In this document: one piece after another, positions 7,954 to 17,006 of the stretch
Layout: every line of letters starts with the position of its first letter
Position numbering within the stretch: the first letter of the stretch is position 1
Position numbers and translations under genes: made by a program
Assembly: GCA_944389975.1 (NCBI GenBank)
Contig: CALXOH010000028.1
Coordinates: forward strand, 1-48,103
Origin: an uncultured Spirochaetaceae bacterium
Lineage (GTDB): Bacteria > Spirochaetota > Spirochaetia > Sphaerochaetales > Sphaerochaetaceae
Direction of reading: 5' to 3'
DNA: 48,103 nucleotides
Notes under the pieces: model-generated
The model's database searches: none
What the model was told of the DNA's origin: nothing
What the model saw: the letters and a program-made list of their open reading frames with translations, nothing else

Positions 7954-8429
7954 GGGTTGAGTGCATAGTCGACGGGAAAACACTTTCCCTCTCGCTTAAT
8001 TCGAACAAACCGCTTTCACTGATACTTGCAGACGACATCGGAATCGATACGTTCTCATCGTGTTGTAGCGGCAACGGGTGCGGCAACTGCATCGCGCTCG
8101 TGGACGGCAATGCGGTTCTGTCGTGCATGGTGCCTGCATTCGAGATAAACGGGAAGACCATAATAACGTTCGAAAGCTTCAAGAAAACGAGGAACTACCA
8201 GGACATAGCTAAGGCATACGATGCCGTGAAGGCACGCCCCTGCCCGATATGCTACAAATCCCGTACGTTGCTCTTTGAATCGATAATAGCGCGGGGAGTG
8301 ACGAAAGAGGACGAGATAATGCGCGAACTCGGCACGATCGAATGCGCGTGCATGGATGCCCTCGATGAGATAAGGATCATCAGGGAAGCGATAGAGATAA
8401 GGAGGAGAAGGCGTGTACGAAGGTCTTAG
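7950..8429 (+). CDS. Xanthine dehydrogenase-like [2Fe-2S] subunit
   Basis: This 159-residue electron-transfer subunit has both iron-sulfur domains of the family. The plant-ferredoxin-type cluster is held by C39, C44, C47 and C59 (spacing x4, x2, x11). The helical second domain has C98-x2-C101, then 30 residues, then C132-x-C134. All eight ligands are therefore present, unlike the altered large subunit. The ATG at 7950 overlaps the TGA of the large subunit (ATGA), so translation is coupled; longer upstream starts in this frame run inside the preceding gene and are rejected. The C-terminus is rich in Arg (EIRRRRRVRRS), which is unusual, and its coding bases contain the GGAGGAGAAGG that serves the next gene. 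Confidence 0.88.
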   Translation: MRVECIVDGKTLSLSLNSNKPLSLILADDIGIDTFSSCCSGNGCGNCIALVDGNAVLSCMVPAFEINGKTIITFESFKKTRNYQDIAKAYDAVKARPCPICYKSRTLLFESIIARGVTKEDEIMRELGTIECACMDALDEIRIIREAIEIRRRRRVRRS

Positions 8430-9303
8430 ATCGCCGAACATATATACACCGAAGGTGATGCCGGAGCTTTCCCCGATAATTCTTGAGCACCCGAACGCGA
8501 CGTTCTGGGCGGGTGGAACCGATCTGATGAGAAAAAAAGACGGCTATCCTTCAAAGCTCGGGGAGGAGGAGATAATCTACCTCGGGGAGATGGAGGAACT
8601 TCGCCGTTTCCAGCGCAACGACAGGATGATCGAGTTCGGTTCGATGGTTACACTCGATGAGTTCTTGTCTGTCGCCAGGAGCGTCGCACCGGAGGTGCTG
8701 ACGAAAAACATAGAGTCGATCGGAGGAAGGATACTTACAAAAAGGATAACGATCGGAGGTTCCCTCGGCGCGAATGTGATAAAATCGAGCATCCCGGGAA
8801 CCCTCGCAATACTCGATGCAAGCTACGAAGTGAGATTCATAAAAAGAAAGAGGCTGCACTCGAAGTGGTATCCGATCTCATATATGAACGGGAAAGGCAC
8901 GATCCCTACGGGCCTCATAACGCACGTACGCATACCGCTTTACGAGAGGAACTACCAGTTCTTCAAGAGCACCGGATCGTTCGTCAGGGACAAAGACGGG
9001 GCTGTCGCTGTCGCATTTGTCGCAAACCTGGAACAAAACCAAGTGGTCGATCCACACATCTCGTTCTCCTATCCCGAGATCGGCTTCATAACACTACGCG
9101 AGATCGACAACGCAATCCAGTCACTACGGTTCCCTTCATCCCCGGGGGAGACTGAAAACACACTGAAAATCGTTCTGGAGATGATCAGGCAGGAGGGGAA
9201 GATATCACCATTGCAGCAAGAACGCACCAAGGGGATATTGAAGGAGATCATAGGAGAAGTGAACGTCAAGATCCTCTCGACGCCGACGACTGGAACGAAG
9301 TAA
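8413..9303 (+). CDS. Xanthine dehydrogenase-like FAD-binding subunit
   Basis: The 296-residue protein belongs to the FAD-binding medium subunits of molybdenum hydroxylases. Two FAD motifs are visible: WAGGTDLM (32-39) and TIGGSLGANVIKSSIPGTLAILDA (113-136, the pyrophosphate/ribityl segment). It would pass electrons from the [2Fe-2S] subunit to NAD+ or another acceptor. The start is GTG at 8413 with GGAGGAGAAGG immediately upstream, overlapping the [2Fe-2S] gene by 17 bp. The gene ends four bases before the first possible dnaE start codon, so dnaE may be read from the same transcript. The substrate of the complex is unknown. Confidence 0.87.
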   Translation: MYEGLRSPNIYTPKVMPELSPIILEHPNATFWAGGTDLMRKKDGYPSKLGEEEIIYLGEMEELRRFQRNDRMIEFGSMVTLDEFLSVARSVAPEVLTKNIESIGGRILTKRITIGGSLGANVIKSSIPGTLAILDASYEVRFIKRKRLHSKWYPISYMNGKGTIPTGLITHVRIPLYERNYQFFKSTGSFVRDKDGAVAVAFVANLEQNQVVDPHISFSYPEIGFITLREIDNAIQSLRFPSSPGETENTLKIVLEMIRQEGKISPLQQERTKGILKEIIGEVNVKILSTPTTGTK

Positions 9304-9312
9304 TATTTGGAA

Positions 9313-12300
9313 ATGGAATTCGTACACCTACACAACCACACCGACTTTTCGCTCCTCGACGGGGCTGCATCGATCACCAACTACGTAAAGAAGGCCGTCT
9401 CGCTGGGGATGAAGAGCCTTGCGATCACAGATCACGGGAACATGTTCGGAGTGCTCTATTTCTACGATGAGTGCAGGAAGAACGGGATAAAACCCCTGAT
9501 CGGATGCGAGTTCTACGTCAATCCGAAGGACAGGAGATCAAAGGAAAGCGGGAACAAATACTACCATCTGATACTAATCGCACAGAGCGACAAGGGCTAC
9601 CACAACCTGATGGAACTCAACTCGATTGCATACAAGGAAGGTTTCTACTACAAGCCGAGGATAGATGACGAGAGTTTGGAAAAACACAGCGAAGACCTCA
9701 TATGCACGTCAGCGTGCCTTGCAGGGGAGCTTTTGCAGATCCTGATGGGGCCGCAGGCGAAGGGATCGAAGGAATTCATCAAACCATCCCCGATGGAAGA
9801 GAAGATCTACTACGAGAAGGCAAAGGAGCGTGCGCTCTGGTTCAAGAACCTCTTCAAGGACAGGTACTACATCGAACTACAGGATCACGGGCTTGCGGAG
9901 CAGAAATACACGAACCCGATACTCGTGCGCCTTGCGAAGGAACTGGATATCCCGGTAATCGCTACAAACGACATCCACTACATCGAGAAAGAGGATGCGA
10001 ACGCACAGGACACCCTCCTATGCATCGGCACCAACTCGAAGAAGAACGAAGAGAACAGGATGCGCTTCCCTTGCGATGAATTCTACTTCAAGACCCAGGA
10101 AGAGATGGCAGAACTCTTCTCATGGTGCCCTGAAGCGATAGAAAACACCAACGAAGTTGCCTCAAAGTGCGATATCAAAATCGCATTCCCGGGGCCCGTT
10201 CTACCCAAGTGCGACATCCCTGAAGAGTTCTCAAGCGAAGCCGAGTACCTCAGGCACCTTGCGAACGTAGGGCTTGAGAAAAGGTACGGCACGGTCACGA
10301 AGGAACTGCAGGAGAGGCTCAACTACGAACTCTCGATAATCGAGAAGATGAACTTCCCCGGCTACTTTTTGATCGTGCGCGACTACATCGTATGGGCAAA
10401 AGACCACGGGATACCGGTAGGCCCGGGAAGGGGCTCGGGCGCAGGAAGCCTCGTTGCATACTCTGTGAACATAACAGACATAGACCCGATAAAATACAGC
10501 CTTCTATTCGAACGCTTTCTAAACCCAGAAAGGGTATCGATGCCTGACTTCGACGTAGACTTCTGCTTTGAACGACGGGGGGAGGTGATCGACTACGTCA
10601 CGGAGCACTACGGAAAGGAGAAAGTCGGACAGATAGTCACGTTCGGTACGCTGAAGGCGAAGATGGTCGTAAAGGACGTTGCGCGCGTACTCGATATCCC
10701 GTACGACGAGGCAAACAAGATCTGCTCTCTTATTCCGGACGAGCCGAAGATGACTGTGAAGAAGGCTCTTGAAGAGGAAGAGAAACTCCGGAAGTACTAC
10801 GAGGAAGGAGGGATCTACAAAGAGCTTTTTGACACGTCAGAGAAGCTTGAAGGTTTCCACAGGCACACATCTCTTCACGCGGCAGGCGTCGTCATAGGCC
10901 GGGAGAACCTCGAGAAGTATGTTCCTCTGATGACAGATCCGAAGACGGGGGGAGTTGCGACCCAGTACACGATGAAACAGATCGAGCAGTGCGGGCTTGT
11001 GAAGATGGACTTCTTGGGCTTGAAGACGCTCACCCTGATAAAGCACACAGTCGATTTGATAAGAAAGCGGAACCCGGAATTCGACATCTCAAAGATCGAC
11101 GAGAAGGATGAGAAGACATTCAAGATGCTTTCAAACGGCGACAGCTCATGCGTCTTCCAGTTCGAATCTGCGGGGATGCGTAGGATATTGAAGCGCGCAC
11201 AGCCGAGCGAGATCGAGGACCTTGTAAGCTTGAACGCACTATACAGGCCCGGTCCGATGCAGTTCATCGACCAGTACATCGACTGCAAGCTCGGGGTAAG
11301 GAAGATAGAATACCCCCACCCCGACTTGGAGAACGTACTCAAGACGACGTACGGGGTGATCGTATATCAGGAACAGGTAATGCAGGTTGCCCAGATAATC
11401 GCAGGATACACGCTCGGAGAAGCTGACATCCTCAGAAGGATAATGGGCAAGAAGCAGCAGGAGAAACTTGCAGAGGAGATCGTGAAGTTCCGTGCAGGTG
11501 CAGTGAAGCGCGGATATTCGGCAGAGGACGCGGATAGGATATTCCACATACTCGAACCGTTTGCAGGATACGGTTTCAACAAGAGCCACGCAGTTGCATA
11601 CAGCGTCGTTGCATACCAGACAGCATATCTGAAGGCCAACTACCCTGCGGAGTTCCTGGCGGCGAACCTTACAAACGAGATGGGAAGCCCAGACAAGTTC
11701 CGGGAATACCTCAATCTTGCACCGCAGATGAACCTGAAGGTTCTTCCCCCTTCGATCAACGCTTCCGACATGCACTTCACAGTAGTCGACGGGGATATCA
11801 TCTACGGCCTTGCCGGAATAAAGAACGTCGGAGAGAGTGTAGTCAGGATAATAATCCAGGAAAGGGACAAGAACGGGCCTTACGCTTCGTTCATGAACTT
11901 TCTCGAGCGAATGCCTGAGAGCATGAACTCCCGCCTGCTCGAGTCCTTGATCGCATCAGGGTGCTTCGACCAACTCGGGGAAAACAGGGCCACCCTTCTT
12001 GAGAACCTCGAGAAAGCGATCGAGTACGACAAATCGAACAGGGAGATGAGAAGAGGAGGACAGATGACTCTCTTCGGAGGGGAGGATGAGGTGATGAACT
12101 CATTCGAGATGAGAAGTGTCCCCGACTTCTCACAGGAAGAGAAATTGAAGACAGAAAAGGAACTTCTCGGGTTCTACATCTCGGGCCATCCACTTGACAG
12201 GTACGAAGAGAAGATCAAAGAGGCGGTGAGGGTGAACCTATCCGACCCGACATCGATTCCATTCGGAGTACGCACCCAGTTCATAGCACTCGTATCGACT

Positions 12301-12759
12301 ATGAAGACGATAAAGAGCAAATCGGGGCAGAAGATGGCATCGTTCACACTCCAGACAAAGGACGGGGAGTGTGATGCAGTCCTGTTTCCCAAGCAATACG
12401 CGATCATAGGGGAAAAGATAGAGGAGGACAGGGTATATGCGTTCAAAGGGGTATTCAACTCCCGCGATGACAAACTGAGTTTCACGATAAACGACATATG
12501 CCAGCCTGAGGATCTTGAACCCGAATACATATCGAAGATAGTAATCAAACTCAACGACAGCGAGATATGTACATCAGGAAGGCTTGAGGAGCTTGAGAGC
12601 ACGATGGGAGAGGCCCGGGGGGACATACCAGTGACGCTCGAACTTGAGAACGAGAACGTGGGGATAAAACTTTCGTACGACTACTTCCTCGCCTACTCGA
12701 ACGAGATTGTCGGAAAGCTGAAGGAACTTCCTGTTGTCAGAGGGGTGTTGGTTTGTTAA
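9313..12759 (+). CDS. dnaE: DNA polymerase III alpha subunit DnaE
   Basis: This is the replicative polymerase, 1148 residues. It contains an N-terminal PHP domain (FVHLHNHTDFSLLDGA, ITDHGNMFG), the palm signature GPGRGSGAGS at about 370 and the catalytic PDFDVDF at about 411-417, a third-Asp region, the tandem HhH segment and a C-terminal OB-fold (RTQFIALVSTMKTIKSKSGQKMASFTLQ). The length is typical of DnaE1. The start is uncertain: a TTG at 9307 is in frame, but the ATG at 9313 is preferred because family members begin a few residues before FVHLH. No strong Shine-Dalgarno is seen. It follows the xdh-like genes directly and leads into yggT-recG. Confidence 0.96.
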   Translation: MEFVHLHNHTDFSLLDGAASITNYVKKAVSLGMKSLAITDHGNMFGVLYFYDECRKNGIKPLIGCEFYVNPKDRRSKESGNKYYHLILIAQSDKGYHNLMELNSIAYKEGFYYKPRIDDESLEKHSEDLICTSACLAGELLQILMGPQAKGSKEFIKPSPMEEKIYYEKAKERALWFKNLFKDRYYIELQDHGLAEQKYTNPILVRLAKELDIPVIATNDIHYIEKEDANAQDTLLCIGTNSKKNEENRMRFPCDEFYFKTQEEMAELFSWCPEAIENTNEVASKCDIKIAFPGPVLPKCDIPEEFSSEAEYLRHLANVGLEKRYGTVTKELQERLNYELSIIEKMNFPGYFLIVRDYIVWAKDHGIPVGPGRGSGAGSLVAYSVNITDIDPIKYSLLFERFLNPERVSMPDFDVDFCFERRGEVIDYVTEHYGKEKVGQIVTFGTLKAKMVVKDVARVLDIPYDEANKICSLIPDEPKMTVKKALEEEEKLRKYYEEGGIYKELFDTSEKLEGFHRHTSLHAAGVVIGRENLEKYVPLMTDPKTGGVATQYTMKQIEQCGLVKMDFLGLKTLTLIKHTVDLIRKRNPEFDISKIDEKDEKTFKMLSNGDSSCVFQFESAGMRRILKRAQPSEIEDLVSLNALYRPGPMQFIDQYIDCKLGVRKIEYPHPDLENVLKTTYGVIVYQEQVMQVAQIIAGYTLGEADILRRIMGKKQQEKLAEEIVKFRAGAVKRGYSAEDADRIFHILEPFAGYGFNKSHAVAYSVVAYQTAYLKANYPAEFLAANLTNEMGSPDKFREYLNLAPQMNLKVLPPSINASDMHFTVVDGDIIYGLAGIKNVGESVVRIIIQERDKNGPYASFMNFLERMPESMNSRLLESLIASGCFDQLGENRATLLENLEKAIEYDKSNREMRRGGQMTLFGGEDEVMNSFEMRSVPDFSQEEKLKTEKELLGFYISGHPLDRYEEKIKEAVRVNLSDPTSIPFGVRTQFIALVSTMKTIKSKSGQKMASFTLQTKDGECDAVLFPKQYAIIGEKIEEDRVYAFKGVFNSRDDKLSFTINDICQPEDLEPEYISKIVIKLNDSEICTSGRLEELESTMGEARGDIPVTLELENENVGIKLSYDYFLAYSNEIVGKLKELPVVRGVLVC

Positions 12760-12781
12760 CTTTCGTAGAAAAAGGAGCAAT

Positions 12782-13372
12782 ATGGCTACAGTAGCACTTT
12801 TCATCTCCAGGCTCATCGGGCTTTACCTGATGCTGATCTGGATCAGGATAATATTCAGCTGGTTCTCACCGTACCCGAGGCCCGGTTCGTTCACTTATTT
12901 CCTTTCGATGCTAGTCGACCCGTACCTAGACATGTTCAGGACGAAGTTTTTGAGGATGGGATTCTTCGACTTCTCTCCATTGATCGGAATCGGAGTCTTG
13001 GAGGTCGTCAGATCGATATTCACGATCTATGGAACATATGGTGTGATGAGGCTCTCATTCATAGTCCAGCTATTCATCGAAATGTTCTGGTCTTACGGGA
13101 TCTCGCTCTTTTTCATCATGTTCGGCCTCTTTCTGTTGCTACGCACCATCGGATCGTTCATGCCCGGCACGAGGTTCCAGATGAACATGAACGCACTCAC
13201 CGGATCGATAGAGAACATGGAAAGAAGGTTTTTCAGGATGCTCTTTCCGAACAGGATCGTCAGGGACTCGACGATGAACGTAGTCTTCTGCTTCCTTACA
13301 GTCGGCCTCTACATCCTTTGCAGGTACCTCTTCCTGCTTCTTTTGCAGTTTGCGTCCAGGATACCACTCTGA
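12782..13372 (+). CDS. yggT: YggT-family membrane protein with two repeats
   Basis: The 196-residue integral membrane protein has two YggT repeats, each a hydrophobic helix, a DPYLDMFR- or ENMERRFFR-like amphipathic stretch and a second hydrophobic helix. Hydrophobic segments lie at about 3-23, 55-75, 100-122 and 170-192. The YggT family is poorly understood; members sit near cell-division, osmotic-stress or DNA-metabolism genes in many bacteria. The ATG at 12782 has AAAGGAGCAAT upstream; an in-frame upstream start inside dnaE is rejected. Its last base pairs overlap recG (TGATGG), so the two are coupled. Confidence 0.82.
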   Translation: MATVALFISRLIGLYLMLIWIRIIFSWFSPYPRPGSFTYFLSMLVDPYLDMFRTKFLRMGFFDFSPLIGIGVLEVVRSIFTIYGTYGVMRLSFIVQLFIEMFWSYGISLFFIMFGLFLLLRTIGSFMPGTRFQMNMNALTGSIENMERRFFRMLFPNRIVRDSTMNVVFCFLTVGLYILCRYLFLLLLQFASRIPL

Positions 13373-15384
13373 TGGAAAGAAAAGAGAGCATCGGAAGTGT
13401 TCCGGGGATAGGCAAGACCACGAAGGGTGAATTTGCAAAACTCGGCATAGAAACGCTTGGCGATATGCTCCGCTTTGCCCCGAGGGCATACGATGACAGA
13501 AGGGAAGAACGGCTCTTGAGAAGTTTGAGCGTGGATGACCCGCACATCAACTGCAGGATCACGGTACGAAGCAAATCGTACTTCCCGTCAAAGCGCGGGC
13601 GTACGCTCAAGGCAACGTGCACCGATGACGACGGGAACGAGATCGACGTATTATGCTTCAACAGGGATTACCTTGACAGGATGCTTGTCACGGGATCCGT
13701 TTGGTTTATCAACGCAAACGTAGAGAAGAACAGGGGAAGGTATTCGACAAGCCAGTTCGAGATAAAAAGAAGAAAGGAGGAGATCGGAATCGGGAAGATC
13801 CTCCCGATATACCCGCTCTCCGGAAACCTTACCGAGAAGATAATGCGCACCGCATCATCATTCGCGCTCTCCACCCTATCCCCCATCAAAGACGAACTTC
13901 CCGATGAAATGTACGGGAAATACAACCTCGTTCACCACGAGAAGGCATACAGGGACATACACTATCCAAAGAATTTATCGGATGTGGAGAAAGCAAGGCG
14001 CACCCTTGCTTTCACAGAGCTGTTGTTGATGGAGATCAACGCGATCAGGGAACGCGAAGTGAGAGTCGGGATGACGAGAAGCGTAGTCACCCCGATCGAG
14101 AAGAAACTGATATCTTCCCTTCCGTTCTCTCTTACCCCCGATCAGGAGAAGGTCCTCGGGGAGATAAGAGCTGATCTCGACTCCAAGGAGAAGATGGAAC
14201 GCCTCCTCCAAGGCGATGTCGGATCGGGGAAAACACTCGTTGCGTGGATAAGCGCACTTCACGTGATCTCAAAAGGCGGTCAGGTTGCGTTCATGGCACC
14301 CACAGAACTTCTTGCACGACAGCACGCTGACAAGGCTGCAGAACTATTATCGAAACTTGGGGTGAGGATATGTTTCCTCTCCGGGGACGTCAAAGGAAAA
14401 GGCAGGCTTCTTTTGATAGACGCCCTGAAGAAAGGGAACGTAGACCTTGCAATCGGAACACACGCGCTCTTTTCACAGGACGTTGCATTCAAAAACCTCA
14501 AATACGTGATCATAGACGAACAACACAGGTTCGGCGTGGAGCAGAGGGAAGCGCTGAGGAGAAAGGGATTGGACCCGGACGTACTCTCCATGACAGCCAC
14601 CCCGATACCACGTACCCTTGCACTCACATTCTACGCGAACCTGGAAATATCGACTATAAAGACGATGCCTGAGGGAAGAATCCCCGTAAAGACCCACCTT
14701 GTATCAGAGAAAAAACGGGAAGAAATGCTCGATGCGATCGAAGTGGAGTTCAAGCGCTCACATCAGGCGTATTTCGTATATCCGAGGATCGAAGGGGATG
14801 AAGAGGAGAACCTAAGGGATGTGAACACTATGTTCCAGGAACTCCAGAAGCGCTATCCGGAATACAAGGCGAGGATAGTACACTCCAAACTCCCTGAGGA
14901 GGAGAAGCTGGAGAGCCTGAACCTCTTCAGGGAAGGAAAGATCCAGTACCTCGTATCTACATCGGTCGTGGAAGTCGGCATAGACGTTCCGAACGCAACA
15001 GTGATGGTCATCGAACACGCAGAGCGATTCGGACTTGCAGCACTCCATCAGCTCAGGGGCAGGGTCGGACGCTCAAGCATCCCGTCGTATTGCTTCCTGG
15101 TATTCTCAGGCACGCTCACCGACGAAGGCATAAGAAGACTCAAGGTGATGAGGGATACCAACGACGGCTTCAAGATAGCCGAGGAGGACCTCTTGATCAG
15201 AGGCCCCGGAGAGATTACTGGAAACAGGCAGTCCGGGTTCTTGAAATTGAAGTTCGCATCCCCGGTGGCCGATACCGATCTGATTGCAATAACGCACGAC
15301 GAGGCGATGAGGATAGTACGCGAGGACAAGGGTCTGTTGAAGGCGGAAAACCAAGTGCTCAGGGCTTCTCTCGCCAAGTCTTGA
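13372..15384 (+). CDS. recG: ATP-dependent DNA helicase RecG
   Basis: RecG regresses stalled replication forks and moves branched DNA. The 670-residue protein has the N-terminal wedge OB-fold (residues about 50-150, around CRITVRSKSYF), Walker A GDVGSGKT at about 281, DEQH box (IIDEQHRFG) at about 381, motif III SMTATPIPRT, and the C-terminal helicase domain with GRVGRS. The length is normal. The ATG overlaps the yggT TGA by one base. The stop codon lies inside the -35 of the rsmD promoter match. Confidence 0.96.
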   Translation: MERKESIGSVPGIGKTTKGEFAKLGIETLGDMLRFAPRAYDDRREERLLRSLSVDDPHINCRITVRSKSYFPSKRGRTLKATCTDDDGNEIDVLCFNRDYLDRMLVTGSVWFINANVEKNRGRYSTSQFEIKRRKEEIGIGKILPIYPLSGNLTEKIMRTASSFALSTLSPIKDELPDEMYGKYNLVHHEKAYRDIHYPKNLSDVEKARRTLAFTELLLMEINAIREREVRVGMTRSVVTPIEKKLISSLPFSLTPDQEKVLGEIRADLDSKEKMERLLQGDVGSGKTLVAWISALHVISKGGQVAFMAPTELLARQHADKAAELLSKLGVRICFLSGDVKGKGRLLLIDALKKGNVDLAIGTHALFSQDVAFKNLKYVIIDEQHRFGVEQREALRRKGLDPDVLSMTATPIPRTLALTFYANLEISTIKTMPEGRIPVKTHLVSEKKREEMLDAIEVEFKRSHQAYFVYPRIEGDEEENLRDVNTMFQELQKRYPEYKARIVHSKLPEEEKLESLNLFREGKIQYLVSTSVVEVGIDVPNATVMVIEHAERFGLAALHQLRGRVGRSSIPSYCFLVFSGTLTDEGIRRLKVMRDTNDGFKIAEEDLLIRGPGEITGNRQSGFLKLKFASPVADTDLIAITHDEAMRIVREDKGLLKAENQVLRASLAKS

Positions 15385-15419
15385 AAACCCATCTCTTTCT
15401 GATTTAGATTTAATTTATG
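15381..15419 (+). promoter_or_regulatory. rsmD promoter, predicted leaderless
   Basis: TTGAAA (15381-15386), 18 nt, TAGATT (15405-15410), then six bases and the ATG at 15417. There is no Shine-Dalgarno. The -35 overlaps the recG stop codon. Confidence 0.5.
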
Positions 15420-15962
15420 CGAATCACAGGTGGAAAATACGTTCGTCGCAAGATCCTTTGTCCCCCGGGGGTGATCCGTCCGGCGATGGACCGGATGAGG
15501 GAATCGCTTTTTGCAATACTCGGAGATCTATCGGGGCTTTCATTTCTTGACCTGTTCTCGGGTAGCGGGGTTGTTGCAATCGAAGCGGCAAGCAGGGGCG
15601 CGGAACCGATCGTACTTGTGGAGATGGACAGGGGAAAGAAAGAGACAATTGAGAAGAACCTCTCCTTCGTTGAAGAAGAAAAAAAGGTATACATGACGGA
15701 CGTCGAAAGGTTTATCTCGACGTACCAAGGCTCGTTCTCGATAGTCTATGCAGATCCCCCGTTCCCGATGGAGGACAAGATCGGGCTCAGCAACAGGATC
15801 GCAAAGACAAACATCATAAAGCCGTCAGGCTTGTACATAATACACATACCAAGCGAAGAGGACCCGGCATGGCCGGATGAACTGGAGGGGAAGCTCAAGC
15901 TCTCCGACAAGAGAAAGTACGGGCGTTCGATCCTTCGCTTCTACACCAAGGAGGAAATATGA
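15417..15962 (+). CDS. rsmD: 16S rRNA (guanine-N2-)-methyltransferase RsmD
   Basis: RsmD methylates G966 of 16S rRNA in the small ribosomal subunit, using S-adenosylmethionine. The 181-residue protein begins MRITGGKYVRRK, carries the RPxxDRxRESLF motif, the SAM-binding LDLFSGSGVVAIEAASRGA at about 43-61 and the catalytic DPPF at about 113-116. Length and motifs match the family. The start ATG has no ribosome-binding site but a promoter match six bases upstream, so the message may be leaderless. It overlaps the thioesterase gene by ATGA. Confidence 0.93.
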   Translation: MRITGGKYVRRKILCPPGVIRPAMDRMRESLFAILGDLSGLSFLDLFSGSGVVAIEAASRGAEPIVLVEMDRGKKETIEKNLSFVEEEKKVYMTDVERFISTYQGSFSIVYADPPFPMEDKIGLSNRIAKTNIIKPSGLYIIHIPSEEDPAWPDELEGKLKLSDKRKYGRSILRFYTKEEI

Positions 15963-16756
15963 TCCTTACAAAGGACAACACAGGGGAAGAACTGATTTTG
16001 ATAAGATCTGCAGATATAGACAGGTTCAATGATGCATCGATCCCGTTCTTTTTCGCGACCTGCCAGGATGCAGGCGGACTGCACTCCGAGATACTCGGCT
16101 ACTCGGCAGAGAAACTTCTCAAGGAGAAGGGATGGACTTGGATAATCCTGAGAAACAGAATCAACTTCTACAAGATCCCCCACTACTGCCAGAGAATAAA
16201 GGTAGTCACGTGGGCGCAAAACGGATACAAGCTCTTTTTCCCCCGTATGGTCTCTGGATACGACGAGAATGGGGATAAGGTATTCGATGCGATGACCGAG
16301 TGGGTTCTCTTTGATGTGGTGCATAAGCGCCCGATGAGACCGTCAGTACTTGAAAATGCATTCCCCGTACCACGCGAAGAAATGCTGAAGGATCCATCTA
16401 CCCTGGGAAAGATGAAAAGCTGGGATGAACAGGAGAAGAAGGAAATTCTTCCCCCCGCTTTCCCGAAGCCGGAGTACTACGACGTTGATCTCAACAAGCA
16501 CATAAACAACGTAGTATACGTAAGGTGGATAGTAAGCGCGCTTGACGATGCCTTCCTCGAAAGCCACGTTCCGGTGATGATGGATGTCTCATGGGTCACC
16601 CAGACTTTCGAACACGACGAAGTCAGGGTCGAGACTGCAATCCTTGAAGAGAGCGATGAGGGGAACGTATCGCTTCTACACAGGATAATCAAGAAGACTG
16701 AGAAGGGAGAGGAGAAGGAGTGCTTCAGCGCGCTTTCATCATGGAGGAGAAAATGA
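15959..16756 (+). CDS. Acyl-ACP thioesterase (FatA/FatB-like)
   Basis: This 265-residue double-hotdog enzyme hydrolyses acyl-ACP to release fatty acids. The second hotdog carries the family signature DVDLNKHINNVVYVRWI, whose Asp, Asn and His correspond to catalytic residues in plant and bacterial enzymes. The N-terminal hotdog has TCQDAGGLHSEILGYS and WIILRNRINFYKIP, both typical of bacterial acyl-ACP thioesterases. It is coupled to rsmD by an ATGA overlap. Its TGA abuts the stop of the convergent SlyX-like gene with no base between (TGATCA at 16754-16759). Chain-length preference cannot be told. Confidence 0.9.
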   Translation: MILTKDNTGEELILIRSADIDRFNDASIPFFFATCQDAGGLHSEILGYSAEKLLKEKGWTWIILRNRINFYKIPHYCQRIKVVTWAQNGYKLFFPRMVSGYDENGDKVFDAMTEWVLFDVVHKRPMRPSVLENAFPVPREEMLKDPSTLGKMKSWDEQEKKEILPPAFPKPEYYDVDLNKHINNVVYVRWIVSALDDAFLESHVPVMMDVSWVTQTFEHDEVRVETAILEESDEGNVSLLHRIIKKTEKGEEKECFSALSSWRRK

Positions 16757-16954
16757 TCAATAGTGAGGCGGCCTTCTATTCGGTCTCTCCGGTCCCAGTT
16801 GATCCACAAGGTCCTCTATCCTCTTTTCAAGGACACTTATCTCCTTTCTCATCAGATCGCACTCCTTTGAGAGGGCGATCACCATTTCATTCAGCTCCGA
16901 GTTTTGTACTTCGAGGTAGCTTACTTTCACTTCAAGCTCTTCGACTTCATTCAT
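16757..16954 (-). CDS. slyX: SlyX-like small coiled-coil protein
   Basis: The 65-residue protein is almost entirely a predicted coiled coil (EELEVKVSYLEVQNSEL to KRIEDLVDQL) and ends RPPHY, matching the PPHY C-terminus of SlyX proteins. SlyX has no established function. The start is uncertain: the ATG at 16954 has AAAGGAG twelve bases upstream, a little far; a TTG at 16993 would add thirteen residues. It lies alone on the minus strand, convergent with the thioesterase and divergent from the WYL regulator. SlyX is best known from proteobacteria, so the identity rests on the coiled coil plus the C-terminal tetrapeptide. Confidence 0.65.
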   Translation of the reverse strand: MNEVEELEVKVSYLEVQNSELNEMVIALSKECDLMRKEISVLEKRIEDLVDQLGPERPNRRPPHY

Positions 16955-17006
16955 GGATACGATTATCTCCTTTGGGAATGGGGAATGCAACAAGGGGTAT
17001 TGAATA

